The translations under genes and the position numbers were made by a program. 64,000 nucleotides of DNA, from the NCBI RefSeq assembly GCF_030317035.1, contig NZ_JASZYK010000007.1:305634-369633 (forward strand), in the 5' to 3' direction. Below the pieces are notes generated by a model. It ran no database searches, was not told the DNA's origin, and saw only the letters and a list, made by a program, of their open reading frames with translations. The stretch's first letter is position 1. The number at the start of each line of letters is the position of its first letter. This document shows, piece after piece, positions 19,924 through 29,532 of this stretch. The DNA is from Variovorax sp. J22G73. GTDB taxonomy: Bacteria > Pseudomonadota > Gammaproteobacteria > Burkholderiales > Burkholderiaceae_C.

Positions 19924-21627
19924 TCAGCCGAAGAACTTGGCCGCGCTGACCAGGGTCTTGTACACGCCCCACGCCAGCGGAATGCCCACGGCGATCCATG
20001 CCAGCGCCACCACCAGCGGGCTCACCGCGTCGACGCGGCCCGAGCCACTGCCCAGGCCCACCTCGGCAGCCGATGCCTTCTCGTGCGCCAGCTTCTTCTC
20101 CACCGCCAGTTCGGCGTCGCTCATGAAGTGCTTGTCGGCCACCGGGCGCACCAGCAGGTTGGCGATGAAGCCGATGACCAGCATGCCCACCAGGATGTAC
20201 ATGGTCTGGTTGTAGACCTGCTCGCGCGGCAGGCCCAGGCCCAGTTGGTACTCGCGCATGTAGTTCACCACCACCGGCCCCAGGATGCCGGCCGTGGCCC
20301 ATGCGGTGAGCAGGCGGCCATGGATGGCGCCCACGAACTGCGTGCCGAACAGGTCGGCCAGGTAGGCCGGCACGGTGGCGAAGCCGCCGCCGTACATCGA
20401 CACGATCACGCAGCACGCCCCCACGAACAGCAGCTTGCTGCCCGCGCCGGCCGACGACGGAATGCTCGCGTACAGGATGCCGCCGAGCACGAAGAACACC
20501 GTGTAGGTGAGCTTGCGGCCCAGCTTGTCCGACAGGCTGGCCCACACGAAGCGCCCGCCGATGTTGAACAGCGACAGCAGCGCCGTGAAGCCGCCTGCCA
20601 CCACCGCGATGGCCGCGAGCTGGGTCTTGTCGAGCTGGCCGTACTTGGCCGGCAGGTCGATCAGCGCGCCGCCGAACACTTCCTGCAGCATCGGGGAGGC
20701 CATGCCGATCACGCCGATGCCCGCGCTCACGTTCATGCACAGCACCAGCCACACGAGCCAGAACTGCGGAATGCCCCAGACCTTCTTCACGTGCACGTGG
20801 CGCTGCGTGATCATGGTGTTGGCGGTCTGCGCCGGGGGCGGCGTCCAGCCTTCGGGCTTCCAGCCCGAGGGCGGCACGCGGTAGCCCAGCGCGCCGGCCA
20901 TCATGAAGACGAAGTAGCCAATGGCCATCACCACGAAGGTCTGCATCACGCCCACGTCGGTGGCGGTGCCGAAGCGCTTCATGAGGTCGACCGCCAGCGG
21001 CGAGCCGATCATCGCGCCGCCGCCGAAGCCCATGATGGCCATGCCGGTGGCCATGCCGCGGCGGTCGGGGAACCACTTGATCAGCGTGCTCACCGGCGAG
21101 ATGTAGCCCAGCCCCAGGCCGATGCCGCCGATCACGCCCGAGCCGAGGATCATCAGCCAGAACTGGTGCAGGTGAATGCCCAGCGCCGACAGCAGCATGC
21201 CGCCGCACCAGCACAGCGCGGACACCACGCCGGCCTTGCGCGGGCCGGCGCGCTCGAGCCAGCCGCCCCACAGGGCCGCCGAGCAGCCCAGGAAGACGAA
21301 GAACAGCGTGTACATCCAGCCGAGCGTGGCCACGCGCCAGTCGCAGGTGGTGGCGAACAGCTCCGCGAAGAAGCTCATGTCTTTCGCGCAGGCCTGCGCG
21401 CCGGTGCCCGCGGTGCCCAGCGCCTTCGACAGCGGCAGCCAGAACACCGAGAAGCCGTAGGCCATGCCGATGCAAAGATGAATGGCCAACGCGGCCGGCG
21501 GCACCAGCCAGCGGTTGAAGCCCGGGCCCGCGATGATGCGTTCCTTGTCGAGGAAGCCGGGCTGCTGCTGCAGTCCGCCTCCGTTGATGCGATCTCCCTC
21601 GAGAACGCCTGCAGATGAGCCTGCCAT
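19924..21627 (-). CDS. OFA-family MFS transporter (oxalate/formate antiporter type)
   Basis: The 567-residue inner-membrane carrier has 12 predicted hydrophobic segments. Family signatures include GFSVFWLPL near the first helix, DRRGMATGMAIMGFGGGAMIG in the 4-5 region and a central cytoplasmic loop with PPSGWKPEGWTPP, typical of the OFA branch. Substrates of that branch include oxalate, formate and other small carboxylates. The start ATG at 21627 has an excellent ribosome site (AGGAGATATAT); the open frame extends upstream without homology. A LysR gene lies 123 bases upstream on the same strand, and molybdopterin-oxidoreductase genes are near. Formate or oxalate transport is plausible but not proven. 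Confidence 0.9.
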   Translation of the reverse strand: MAGSSAGVLEGDRINGGGLQQQPGFLDKERIIAGPGFNRWLVPPAALAIHLCIGMAYGFSVFWLPLSKALGTAGTGAQACAKDMSFFAELFATTCDWRVATLGWMYTLFFVFLGCSAALWGGWLERAGPRKAGVVSALCWCGGMLLSALGIHLHQFWLMILGSGVIGGIGLGLGYISPVSTLIKWFPDRRGMATGMAIMGFGGGAMIGSPLAVDLMKRFGTATDVGVMQTFVVMAIGYFVFMMAGALGYRVPPSGWKPEGWTPPPAQTANTMITQRHVHVKKVWGIPQFWLVWLVLCMNVSAGIGVIGMASPMLQEVFGGALIDLPAKYGQLDKTQLAAIAVVAGGFTALLSLFNIGGRFVWASLSDKLGRKLTYTVFFVLGGILYASIPSSAGAGSKLLFVGACCVIVSMYGGGFATVPAYLADLFGTQFVGAIHGRLLTAWATAGILGPVVVNYMREYQLGLGLPREQVYNQTMYILVGMLVIGFIANLLVRPVADKHFMSDAELAVEKKLAHEKASAAEVGLGSGSGRVDAVSPLVVALAWIAVGIPLAWGVYKTLVSAAKFFG

Positions 21628-21750
21628 ATATCTCCTTGTTCGCCGGATGTGTAAGGTTGTTGCTGATCCGGGCCGCGGAGTGTGAGTGAACGCTTTGATG
21701 TGCGTCAAATTCGATCAACGCATGGCCCGATTCAATAAGTAAATGGACCG

Positions 21751-22704
21751 CTATTCGCCGAGCGTGCCGCTGTGCTGCTGCACCTGTGACTGCCACTCGG
21801 GCGTTTTCATGAAGGCCAGCGCGGCGTCGAGCGCGCGCGAAGGGCGCACGCCCTCCTGCGTCATGAAGCCGATGGGCGTGCGCACTTCGGGCGCCACCAG
21901 CGGCAGCGCCTCCAGTTCGCGATGGCTGCGCACCGCGGCCACCATGCCGCCGGGCAGCACGCTGCTCACGGTGCCCACGCTCACGGCCAGCGCGAGCGTG
22001 AGCACCGAATTGGTCTCGATGGCGGGCGACGCATTCGCGGCGGGCACGCCCGCCTCGCGCAGCGCCTGGTCGACGATGGTGCGGTTGTGCATGTCGGGCG
22101 TGAGCAGGCACAGCGGCAGCTTGCCGGCCACGGCCCAGGTCATGGGCTTGCCGATGCGCAGCTGGTCGGCCGACGCCTTCTTCGCGCGGCGCAGCAGGAA
22201 GTAGTGCTCGATGCTCTGCGGCCACGCCGTGAGCTTGATGCCCGGCAGGTGCATGCGTTCGGTGTAGCCCAGCGCAAGGTCCACCGACAGGCTCTCAAGC
22301 CCCGTTTCCAGGTCTTGCGAGCTCATCGACAGCACGGCCGGCACGATGCCCGGGTGCCGCTGCTGCAGCATGGCCGCGAAGCGCGAGAGCATGGGAATGG
22401 CCGTGGGCACGGCCGCCATGCGCAGGCGGCCGTGCGGGTCACCCGCCTCGCTGCGCAGCTCCTGCAGCAGCACCTCGTTGTCGCGCAGCATGCGCTGCGC
22501 CGTGGCCAGCACGCGCTCGCCCTCGTGCGTGAGGCCGACGTACACCCGCGCGCGCTTGACGATGACCACGCCGAACTCGCTCTCCAGCGCACGCAGCGCG
22601 TTCGACAGCGCGGGCTGCGTGATATGGCAGGCCTGCGCGGCGCGCCCGAAGTGCTTGTGCTCGTTCAGCGCCACCAGGTAGCGCATGGAGGCGAGCAGGT
22701 TCAT
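21751..22704 (-). CDS. LysR-family transcriptional regulator
   Basis: This 317-residue regulator has an N-terminal winged helix (LVALNEHKHFGRAAQACHITQPALSNALRALE) and a periplasmic-binding-like effector domain from about residue 90. It begins only three bases after the apbC stop, so it can be transcribed with apbC. It lies directly upstream of the OFA transporter on the same strand, an arrangement that suggests it controls that transporter. The effector is unknown; a small carboxylate such as formate or oxalate would fit the context. Confidence 0.92.
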   Translation of the reverse strand: MNLLASMRYLVALNEHKHFGRAAQACHITQPALSNALRALESEFGVVIVKRARVYVGLTHEGERVLATAQRMLRDNEVLLQELRSEAGDPHGRLRMAAVPTAIPMLSRFAAMLQQRHPGIVPAVLSMSSQDLETGLESLSVDLALGYTERMHLPGIKLTAWPQSIEHYFLLRRAKKASADQLRIGKPMTWAVAGKLPLCLLTPDMHNRTIVDQALREAGVPAANASPAIETNSVLTLALAVSVGTVSSVLPGGMVAAVRSHRELEALPLVAPEVRTPIGFMTQEGVRPSRALDAALAFMKTPEWQSQVQQHSGTLGE

Positions 22705-22707
22705 GCC

Positions 22708-23799
22708 TCAGGTGTTCTTGCTGATCGAGATCGTCGGGAACTTCGCCGAGAAGTCCTTCGCCTTCTCGGCGATGCCCACGGCCACGCGGCGCGCCACGTC
22801 CTTGTAGAGCGCGGCCACGTCGCTGTCGGGTTCGGACACCACGGTAGGCGCTCCGCTGTCGGCCTGCAGGCGGATCCTGATGTCCAGCGGCAGCGCGCCC
22901 AGGTAGTCCATCTGGTACTCGGCCGCCATCTTCTTGCCGCCGTCGGCGCCGAAGATGTGCTCGGCATGCCCGCAGTTCGAGCAGATGTGCACCGCCATGT
23001 TCTCCACGATGCCCAGGATGGGAACGCCGACCTTCTCGAACATCTTGATGCCCTTCTTGGCGTCGAGCAGCGCGATGTCCTGCGGCGTGGTGACGATCAC
23101 CGCGCCCGTCATCGGCACGCGCTGGCTCAGCGTGAGCTGGATGTCGCCGGTGCCCGGGGGCATGTCGACGATGAGGTAGTCGAGGTCTTTCCAGTTGGTC
23201 TGGCGCAGCAGCTGCTCCAGCGCCTGGGTGGCCATGGGGCCGCGCCAGATCATGGCCTGGTCCTGGTCGACCAGGAAGCCGATGGACATCACCTGCACGC
23301 CGTGGCGCTCCATGGGCTCCATGGTCTTGCCGTCGGCGCTGTCTGGGCGGCCCTGTATGCCCATCATCATGGGCTGGCTCGGGCCGTAGATGTCGGCGTC
23401 CAGCAGGCCCACGGTGGCGCCTTCGGAGGCCAGCGCCAGCGCCAGGTTGGCGGCGGTGGTGCTCTTGCCCACGCCGCCCTTGCCCGAGGCCACGGCAATG
23501 ATGTTCTTCACGTTGGGCAGCAGCTGCACGCCGCGCTGCACCGCATGGCTGGTGACCTTGGTGACGATGTTGACCGACACGTTCTCCACGCCCGGCACCG
23601 CCTTGGCGGCGGCCACCAGCGCCGCGCGAATCGCCGCGTGCTGGCTGCGGGCGGGGTAGCCGAGCTCGATGTCGAACGAGACATCGCCTTGCGAGACCTG
23701 CAGGTTCTTGAGCGACCGGCTCGCCACGAATTCCTTGCCGGTGTTAGGGTCCGCGACGGCCTTGAGCGCGTCGGTGAGCCCTTCTGGGGTGAGTGCCAT
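22708..23799 (-). CDS. apbC: Mrp/ApbC iron-sulfur cluster carrier ATPase
   Basis: ApbC (Mrp/NBP35 family) binds and delivers Fe-S clusters in the cytoplasm. The 363-residue protein has an N-terminal MIP18-like DUF59 domain (LTDALKAVADPNTGKEFV) and the deviant Walker A GKGGVGKSTTAANLALAL near residue 105. Other conserved blocks are DADIYGPSQP, DYLIVDMPPGTGD and the cluster-binding CSNCGHAEHIFG. Length is typical. The ATG at 23799 faces the patatin gene divergently across 86 bases. Confidence 0.97.
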   Translation of the reverse strand: MALTPEGLTDALKAVADPNTGKEFVASRSLKNLQVSQGDVSFDIELGYPARSQHAAIRAALVAAAKAVPGVENVSVNIVTKVTSHAVQRGVQLLPNVKNIIAVASGKGGVGKSTTAANLALALASEGATVGLLDADIYGPSQPMMMGIQGRPDSADGKTMEPMERHGVQVMSIGFLVDQDQAMIWRGPMATQALEQLLRQTNWKDLDYLIVDMPPGTGDIQLTLSQRVPMTGAVIVTTPQDIALLDAKKGIKMFEKVGVPILGIVENMAVHICSNCGHAEHIFGADGGKKMAAEYQMDYLGALPLDIRIRLQADSGAPTVVSEPDSDVAALYKDVARRVAVGIAEKAKDFSAKFPTISISKNT

Positions 23800-23885
23800 T
23801 GATCAAACTCCTGAATGGCCGGTAGTCTAGTTCGCTCCCTAAGCCCTCATCGATCGGCCTCCCAAAAGCCTGAAACGAATAAAAA

Positions 23886-25085
23886 ATGCCCGAGACAAGC
23901 CCCGTTACCGGCCTGCTGCTCACCGGAGGCGGCGCGCGGGCCGCCTACCAGGTGGGCGTGCTGCAGGCCATTGCAGACATCCGGCGCGCTGCCGGCCCCG
24001 CCGTCACCGGCACGCACAACCCCTTTCCCGTCATCACCGGCACCTCGGCCGGGGCCATCAACGCGGCGGCGCTGGCCTGCGGTGCCGACAACTTCGACGC
24101 CATGGTGGCGCACATCGCCAAGGTGTGGAGCGAGTTCCGCGCCGAGCAGGTGTACCGCGCCGACTCGCTCTCGGTCATCGGCAGCGGCGCGCGCTGGCGC
24201 ATGCTGCTCGGGCTGGGGCGTTTCGCGGCCAACTGGATGCGCATCAAGCCGAAGTCGCTGCTCGACAATCGGCCGCTGGCCGAGCTGCTGCGCCGCCTGG
24301 TGCCGCTGGAGCGGCTGCCCGGGCTGATGGCCGCCGGCCACGTGCAGGCGCTGGCCGTGACCGCGTCGAGCTACAGCTCGGGCGAGCACGTCACCTTCTT
24401 CGAGGCGGCCGTGCCCATGGAGCCCTGGGTGCGCTCGCAGCGGCTGTCAGTGCGCGACCGCATCACGCACACGCACCTGCTGGCGTCCTCGGCCATTCCC
24501 TTCGTGTTTCCGGCCACGGCGCTGCCGATGCAGCAGGGCCACACCGAGTACTTCGGCGACGGCTCGATGCGGCAGTCGGCCCCCATCGCGGCGGCCATCC
24601 ACCTGGGGGCGCAGCGCATCCTGGTGATCGGCGCGGGCCGCATGCACGAGCCGCGCGAAACCGCCGCGCCCAACACCCACAGCGGCTACCCGACCATGGC
24701 GCAGATCGCCGGCCATGCGCTTTCGAGCATCTTTCTGGATGCGCTGGCGGTGGACATCGAGCGGCTGCGCCGCATCAACCACACGCTGGGGCTGATTCCC
24801 GAAGAAGCGCGCGCGGCGAGCGCGCTGCGCCCGCTCGACCTGCTGGTGATTTCGCCGTCGCAGCGGCTGGACGTGATTGCCGCGCGCCATGTCGACGCCC
24901 TGCCCGGCGCCGTGCGCCACCTGCTGGGCGGCTCCAGGGTGGCGGCTGACGTGAAGGGCGGCGCGCTGGCGAGCTACCTGCTGTTCGAGTCGGCCTACAC
25001 GCGCGAGCTGATGGCGCTCGGGCGCGCGGACGCCATGAAGCAGCACGACGAGGTGCTGCGTTTCTTCGGCTGGAACGCCGCCTGA
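23886..25085 (+). CDS. Patatin-like phospholipase
   Basis: This 399-residue serine acyl hydrolase of the patatin/RssA class has the glycine-rich oxyanion loop GGGARAAYQVG, the nucleophile elbow GTSAG (Ser54) and the DGS motif supplying the catalytic Asp (YFGDGSMRQSAPI). No signal peptide is apparent, so it is probably cytoplasmic or membrane-associated. The ATG follows an A-rich leader. Its substrate cannot be read from sequence; bacterial relatives act on phospholipids or lipid esters. It is monocistronic and convergent with the hybrid kinase gene. Confidence 0.93.
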   Translation: MPETSPVTGLLLTGGGARAAYQVGVLQAIADIRRAAGPAVTGTHNPFPVITGTSAGAINAAALACGADNFDAMVAHIAKVWSEFRAEQVYRADSLSVIGSGARWRMLLGLGRFAANWMRIKPKSLLDNRPLAELLRRLVPLERLPGLMAAGHVQALAVTASSYSSGEHVTFFEAAVPMEPWVRSQRLSVRDRITHTHLLASSAIPFVFPATALPMQQGHTEYFGDGSMRQSAPIAAAIHLGAQRILVIGAGRMHEPRETAAPNTHSGYPTMAQIAGHALSSIFLDALAVDIERLRRINHTLGLIPEEARAASALRPLDLLVISPSQRLDVIAARHVDALPGAVRHLLGGSRVAADVKGGALASYLLFESAYTRELMALGRADAMKQHDEVLRFFGWNAA

Positions 25086-25124
25086 CCATCTGACAGGCTG
25101 GCAGATTGACCGCTCGCCGGCCTT

Positions 25125-26945
25125 TCAGTGCCCGGCGCGCCGCCCCGAGACCAGCGCCGACATCGTCTGCAGCAGCTTCTCGGCCACCACCGGCTTGAAC
25201 AGCACCGGCACGCCCGATTCGCGCACGCGCTGCAGACGGCTGGGCGCGGTCTCGCCGGTCACCAGCAGCAGGGGCACGCCGCTATTGAGCCGCTGCTGCA
25301 GGCGCAGCCCGGCGTCCAGCCCGTCGGCGCCGTCGGCCAGGCGGTAGTCGCACAGCAGCATGTCGAAGGGCTGGCGCTCGGCCTCGGCGCGCGCCAGCTC
25401 GTCCAGCGCGCCGGCCTCGTCGGCCACGGTGCGCACGTCGATCGCATGAAAACGCAGCAGGCCGGTCATGGCGGCGCGAATGTCGGCCTCGTCGTCGACC
25501 AGCAGCACCCGGCGCGGCAACGCCGGGGCCGCATCGGCACCCGCGCCCACCCCTCCGCTCACAGGCGCCAGCGACGCGGCATCGGCCAGCGCGCTGGCGG
25601 CCGCGCCCGGCGGCGGCGCCACCCTGGGCACCACCACCCTGAAGTGCGTGCCGCGCCCCAGGCGCGAATGCAGCTGCACCGGATGCCCCAGCAAGCGCGA
25701 CAGCCGCTGCACGATCGACAGCCCGATGCCCAGCCCGCGCGAACGGTCGCGCCCCGGGTTGCCCACCTGGTAGAACTCCTCGAAGATGCGCCCCGACTGC
25801 TCGGGCGCGATGCCCATGCCGGTGTCGCGCACCTCGATCCACACCGCCTCGCCGCGCTCGCGCGCCGTGACCGTCACGCCGCCGCGCGCGGTGTACTTGA
25901 GCGCGTTGTCGACCAGGTTCGACAGCATGCGGTGCAGCAGCTCGGGGTCGCTGCGCACCCACAGGCGGCTGGCGCGCACGCGCAGCTGCAGCGCCTTCTG
26001 CTCGGCGAGCGGACCGAAGCTGAAGTTCATCCGCAAGAAGAGCGCGTCGAGCTGCACCGGGCGCACCACCGGCGTGACCACGCCGGCGTCGAGCCGGGAC
26101 ACGTCCAGCATGGTGTCCAGCGACATGCCCAGCGCATCGACGGCGCGCATCAGGCGCTCGGCGTTCTGCCCTTCGGGGCGGTCGCTGAGCTCGTTGCGCA
26201 GCGCCGCGCCGAACAGCGCAATGGCGTGCAGCGGCTGTCGCAGGTCGTGGCTGGCGGTGCCCAGGAAGCGAGTCTTCTCGGCGCTGGCGCGCTCGGTGGC
26301 GGCAATCTGCTCGCCCAGGCGCCCGGCCAGGGCCTCGTTCTCGAAGCGCAGGATCAGCGCGTCGGTGAGGATGCGGTTCTGCTCGATGCCGGTGCGCAAG
26401 GTCAGCCCCAGGTGCGCCGCGCCGAAGACCGCCAGGAACACGTGCAGCGCGTCGCGCTGCCAGGCCAGCGCCACGATCAGCCCCAGCATCATCGGCAGGC
26501 CGTAGCCGAACAGCGCCGGCTTCAGCGGCCACAGCGCCTGCATGGCGCGGGTCCAGCTGCTCATGATGACCACCACCAGCAGCGTGGTGATCGGCAGGTT
26601 GTCGTTGGAAATGACGAACAGCGGCGCCGGCGCCGTGGCGCTGCTGACCAGCGTGACCAGCCGCGTGTACTTGCGCGCCCAGTACGGGCTGCGGTCCGCC
26701 GCGATGCCCGCATGCCAGCCCGGCGTGAGCAGCGCGTACAGGTCGACCAGCGTGATCAGCGCCAGCCAGAACAGCGCCCACTGCGTGCCGTACTGCCAGT
26801 AGAAGGCCACGCCCAGCGCCCAGGCAAAGCACAGGTGCGCGCTGACCGACACCCGGCGCGAGGCGTACACCGAGGCCACGTGCTCGCGCAGCACGCGCTG
26901 GCCGAGCGCGCGGTCGTCCAGCGGCGCGCCGGCGGCCGATGTCAT
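25125..26945 (-). CDS. Hybrid sensor histidine kinase/response regulator
   Basis: The 606-residue membrane sensor has an N-terminal region with about six hydrophobic segments (residues 35-185) and no recognisable extracytoplasmic domain. A HisKA dimerisation domain carries SHDLRQPLHA (His233). A HATPase domain follows (NLVDNALKY, DTGMGIAPE, GLGIGLSIV), then an Ala/Pro-rich linker and a C-terminal receiver with LLVDDEADIR and the phosphoacceptor LLCDYRL. The HDLRQPLHA box is typical of a beta-proteobacterial hybrid kinase group acting with LuxR-type regulators. No partner regulator is adjacent, so it is an orphan here. Confidence 0.93.
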   Translation of the reverse strand: MTSAAGAPLDDRALGQRVLREHVASVYASRRVSVSAHLCFAWALGVAFYWQYGTQWALFWLALITLVDLYALLTPGWHAGIAADRSPYWARKYTRLVTLVSSATAPAPLFVISNDNLPITTLLVVVIMSSWTRAMQALWPLKPALFGYGLPMMLGLIVALAWQRDALHVFLAVFGAAHLGLTLRTGIEQNRILTDALILRFENEALAGRLGEQIAATERASAEKTRFLGTASHDLRQPLHAIALFGAALRNELSDRPEGQNAERLMRAVDALGMSLDTMLDVSRLDAGVVTPVVRPVQLDALFLRMNFSFGPLAEQKALQLRVRASRLWVRSDPELLHRMLSNLVDNALKYTARGGVTVTARERGEAVWIEVRDTGMGIAPEQSGRIFEEFYQVGNPGRDRSRGLGIGLSIVQRLSRLLGHPVQLHSRLGRGTHFRVVVPRVAPPPGAAASALADAASLAPVSGGVGAGADAAPALPRRVLLVDDEADIRAAMTGLLRFHAIDVRTVADEAGALDELARAEAERQPFDMLLCDYRLADGADGLDAGLRLQQRLNSGVPLLLVTGETAPSRLQRVRESGVPVLFKPVVAEKLLQTMSALVSGRRAGH

Positions 26946-27001
26946 GGCCCGGCGCGGCGCGGGCGGTGGCGCGGGTTGGAACAGCGGGGGATGAGAAGGT
27001 C

Positions 27002-27017
27002 GCGGGTGGTCACCCGC
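27002..27017. promoter_or_regulatory. Inverted repeat upstream of the hybrid kinase
   Basis: GCGGGTG and CACCCGC surround GT, giving seven-base perfect arms about 57 bases upstream of the kinase ATG. There is no T-tract, so it is more operator-like than a terminator. Nearby ATCGGTCA/GTCGGTCA form an imperfect direct repeat. Confidence 0.3.
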
Positions 27018-27079
27018 TCATGCTATCGGCGGGGTGGTCGCGCGACAGTGCCATTGGTCATGGATCGGTCAGAGGTCGG

Positions 27080-28303
27080 TCATGGGTTCGCCTGGACCTG
27101 ATCGACATGCAGGCGCTGCAGGCGCTGCAGGCGCAAGACCTCTTCGGCGTCCAGGCCGGCGAGCTCCCGGTACACCGACGGCGCCGTCGCGCCCTCGGTG
27201 TTGATCAGCAACACATTGGCGTCCGCCGCCAACCCGACCTGCGCGCGGTGCGCCTGCGACAGCGCCAGAACGCGCAGCGCGGCCAGCCCGGCCGCGCCCG
27301 ACTCGCCGCTCTCGATGGGCACGTCGCGCACCGAGCCCCGGGCCAGCCGGCGCATGGCGTCGATGGCGTCGTCGTCCTCGATGGTCATGAACACATCGAC
27401 CGACGGCTGCAGGAAGCGCCAGGCCAGCGGCGAGGTTTCCCCGCAGGCCAGGCCCGCCATCACCGAATCGACCGTGCCCGTGGCGTTCGCGGCCCGGCCG
27501 CCCAGCGCGCTCTGCAGCAGGCAGTCGGCCTGGCGCGGCTCGGCCACGACCAGCGTGGGGCGCCGCGCGCCGAAGCGTTCCCACATGTAGCTGGCCACGC
27601 CCGCGGCCAGCCCGCCCACGCCGCCCTGCAGGATCACGTGCGTGAAAGGCCGCGCATGCTGCGCCAGCACCTCGTCGACCAGCGTGCCGTAGCCCTGCAT
27701 GACGTCGCGCGGAATGTCTTCGTAGCCCGCGTACGAGGTGTCGGACACCACCTGCCAGCCATGTTCCCGCGCCAGCGCCGCGGCGTGCGCGACCGAGGCG
27801 TCGTAGTTACCCTCGATGCGCACCACTTCCGCGCCGAAGCCGGCGATGGCGCTCTCGCGTTCGGCGCTCACGTGCTTGTGCAGCACGATCACGCAGCGCA
27901 CGCCGGCATCGCGGGCGGCCGCGGCCAGCGCGCGGCCGTGGTTGCCATCGGTCGCGCTCACGACGACCCACCCGCGCAACGCCTCGGCGTACGCGCCCTG
28001 CAGCACGGCCTTCGGCTCCCACGCGGGGTGGGCGCGCAGCACCAGGCGCACCAGCGCGGCCGGTGCGCCCAGGGCCTTGAAGCTGCCGAGCGCTGAGCGC
28101 TTCGATTCGTCTTTCACGAAAACGCCCGCCACGCCGAGCGACTGCGCCATGTCGGGCAGTGGCCACAGCGGCGTGGGCGCCCGCGAAAGCATCGGCCAGG
28201 CCGAGAGCCAGTCGCGCGTGCGCTGCGCCTCGGCGATGCTCATGATGTGTTGCAGCTCGCGGGGGTACGCGGAGCGCACGGCGTTCGTGTTGGTGACCAG
28301 CAT
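27080..28303 (-). CDS. dpaL: 2,3-diaminopropionate ammonia-lyase
   Basis: This PLP enzyme converts 2,3-diaminopropionate to pyruvate and ammonia. The 407-residue protein carries the fold-type II PLP lysine in SFKALGA (Lys76; E. coli DpaL uses Lys77), SATDGNHGRALA, GGVGGLAAGV for phosphate binding, and SVMAGLACGE and ESGESGAAGL typical of DpaL. A run of QRLQRL near the C-terminus is a small local repeat. It is 26 bases downstream of the M20 amidohydrolase on the same strand, an amino-acid catabolic pair controlled presumably by the divergent Lrp-type gene. Threonine dehydratase is the main alternative, but overall motif spacing fits DpaL better. Confidence 0.93.
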   Translation of the reverse strand: MLVTNTNAVRSAYPRELQHIMSIAEAQRTRDWLSAWPMLSRAPTPLWPLPDMAQSLGVAGVFVKDESKRSALGSFKALGAPAALVRLVLRAHPAWEPKAVLQGAYAEALRGWVVVSATDGNHGRALAAAARDAGVRCVIVLHKHVSAERESAIAGFGAEVVRIEGNYDASVAHAAALAREHGWQVVSDTSYAGYEDIPRDVMQGYGTLVDEVLAQHARPFTHVILQGGVGGLAAGVASYMWERFGARRPTLVVAEPRQADCLLQSALGGRAANATGTVDSVMAGLACGETSPLAWRFLQPSVDVFMTIEDDDAIDAMRRLARGSVRDVPIESGESGAAGLAALRVLALSQAHRAQVGLAADANVLLINTEGATAPSVYRELAGLDAEEVLRLQRLQRLHVDQVQANP

Positions 28304-28329
28304 GGGTGTCGTTTCGAATGTTGCGGGGT

Positions 28330-29499
28330 TCAGCGCGGCAGGCGCAGGCGGACGATTTCCGCGAAGTAGCGCGCGCCCGTGGCGAGCACCGCGTCGTTGA
28401 AGTCGTAGCTGCCGTTGTGCAGCGGCGTGCTGCCCGCCTCGCCCTCGGCGCCGTTGCCCAGGAACACGAAGGCGCCCGGCACCACCTTCAGGAAGGCACC
28501 GAAGTCTTCCGAGATCATCATCGGCGCCACGTTGGCGTCGACCTGGTCCGCGCCCACCACGGCCGTGGCGGCGGCCACCGCCGTGGGCACGCATTCGGCC
28601 CAGTTCACGGTGGGCGCGAACTCGTGCGTGTAGCTGAACTCGCAGCCTGCGCCGTGCATGCGGCAGATGCCCTCGCTGATCTCGCGCATGCGGTCTTCCA
28701 GCATGCGCTGCACGGCGGGGTCGTAGCTGCGCGTGTCGCCCTTGATGACCACGTTCGACGGCATCGCGTTGCGGATGCCGTCGGTGACGAACTCGGTGCA
28801 CGACACCACCGCCTGCGCGCCCGGGTCGAGCGTGCGCGAGACGATGGTCTGCAGCGCCAGCACGATCTGCGCGCCGATCACGATGGCGTCCACGCCCATG
28901 TGCGGCCGCGCGGCGTGCGTGCCGCGGCCCTTCACGTGGACCGTGAAGTTGTCTTCGCTGGCCATGATGCCGCCCGTGCGCGTGGCGATGGTGCCGGCGC
29001 GCATGCCGGGCATGTTGTGCAGGCCGTAGATTTCGTCGACCGGAAAGCGCGTGAACAGGCCGTCGTCCATCATCGCCTTGGCGCCGCGGCCATGCTCCTC
29101 GGCCGGCTGGAAGATGAAGCGCACGGTGCCGTCGAAGTCCTGCCGCTCGCGCAGCAACTGCGCCGCGCCGAGCACCATCGACATGTGGCCGTCGTGGCCG
29201 CAGGCGTGCATCTTGCCGGGCGTGGCGGAGGCGTAGGCGCGGTCGGTGGGCAGCTCGGTGATGTTCAGCGCGTCCATCTCCGCGCGCAGCCCGATCACGC
29301 CGCGGCCCTGGCCCACCTTCAGGTTCGCCACGAGGCCGGTGCCGCCGATGCCGGTGTGCACGTCGAGGCCCAGCGCCTTGAGCACGCGCACGACGAAGGC
29401 CGAGGTCTTCGCCTCCTCGAAGCCGGTCTCGGGCATGGCATGCAGCTGGCGGCGCCAGCCGGTGAGTGTGTCGCGCAGGGGAGCGTCGGTGGAGTTCAT
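28330..29499 (-). CDS. M20-family amidohydrolase
   Basis: The 389-residue metallohydrolase releases amino acids from N-acyl or amide derivatives (hippurate hydrolase/N-acetyl-amino-acid deacetylase group). Metal ligands and catalytic residues appear in the expected order: RAEMDAL, HACGHDGHMSMVLGAA, QPAEEHGRGAKAM, GLHNMPG, and a late ISEDFGAF. The dimerisation domain inserts around 185-295. No signal peptide, so cytoplasmic. First gene of a two-gene operon with dpaL and divergent from an Lrp-type regulator; acylated diaminopropionate or a related peptide is a reasonable guess for the substrate. Confidence 0.93.
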   Translation of the reverse strand: MNSTDAPLRDTLTGWRRQLHAMPETGFEEAKTSAFVVRVLKALGLDVHTGIGGTGLVANLKVGQGRGVIGLRAEMDALNITELPTDRAYASATPGKMHACGHDGHMSMVLGAAQLLRERQDFDGTVRFIFQPAEEHGRGAKAMMDDGLFTRFPVDEIYGLHNMPGMRAGTIATRTGGIMASEDNFTVHVKGRGTHAARPHMGVDAIVIGAQIVLALQTIVSRTLDPGAQAVVSCTEFVTDGIRNAMPSNVVIKGDTRSYDPAVQRMLEDRMREISEGICRMHGAGCEFSYTHEFAPTVNWAECVPTAVAAATAVVGADQVDANVAPMMISEDFGAFLKVVPGAFVFLGNGAEGEAGSTPLHNGSYDFNDAVLATGARYFAEIVRLRLPR

Positions 29500-29532
29500 G
29501 GAGAGATGCTATTGACTGCAGTGCGATACAGG

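Noticed and set aside
20083..21618. Plus-strand open frame of 511 codons opposite the OFA transporter
   Set aside because: It is His/Arg/Ala-rich with no hydrophobic or domain pattern, while the opposite strand encodes a complete 12-helix carrier.
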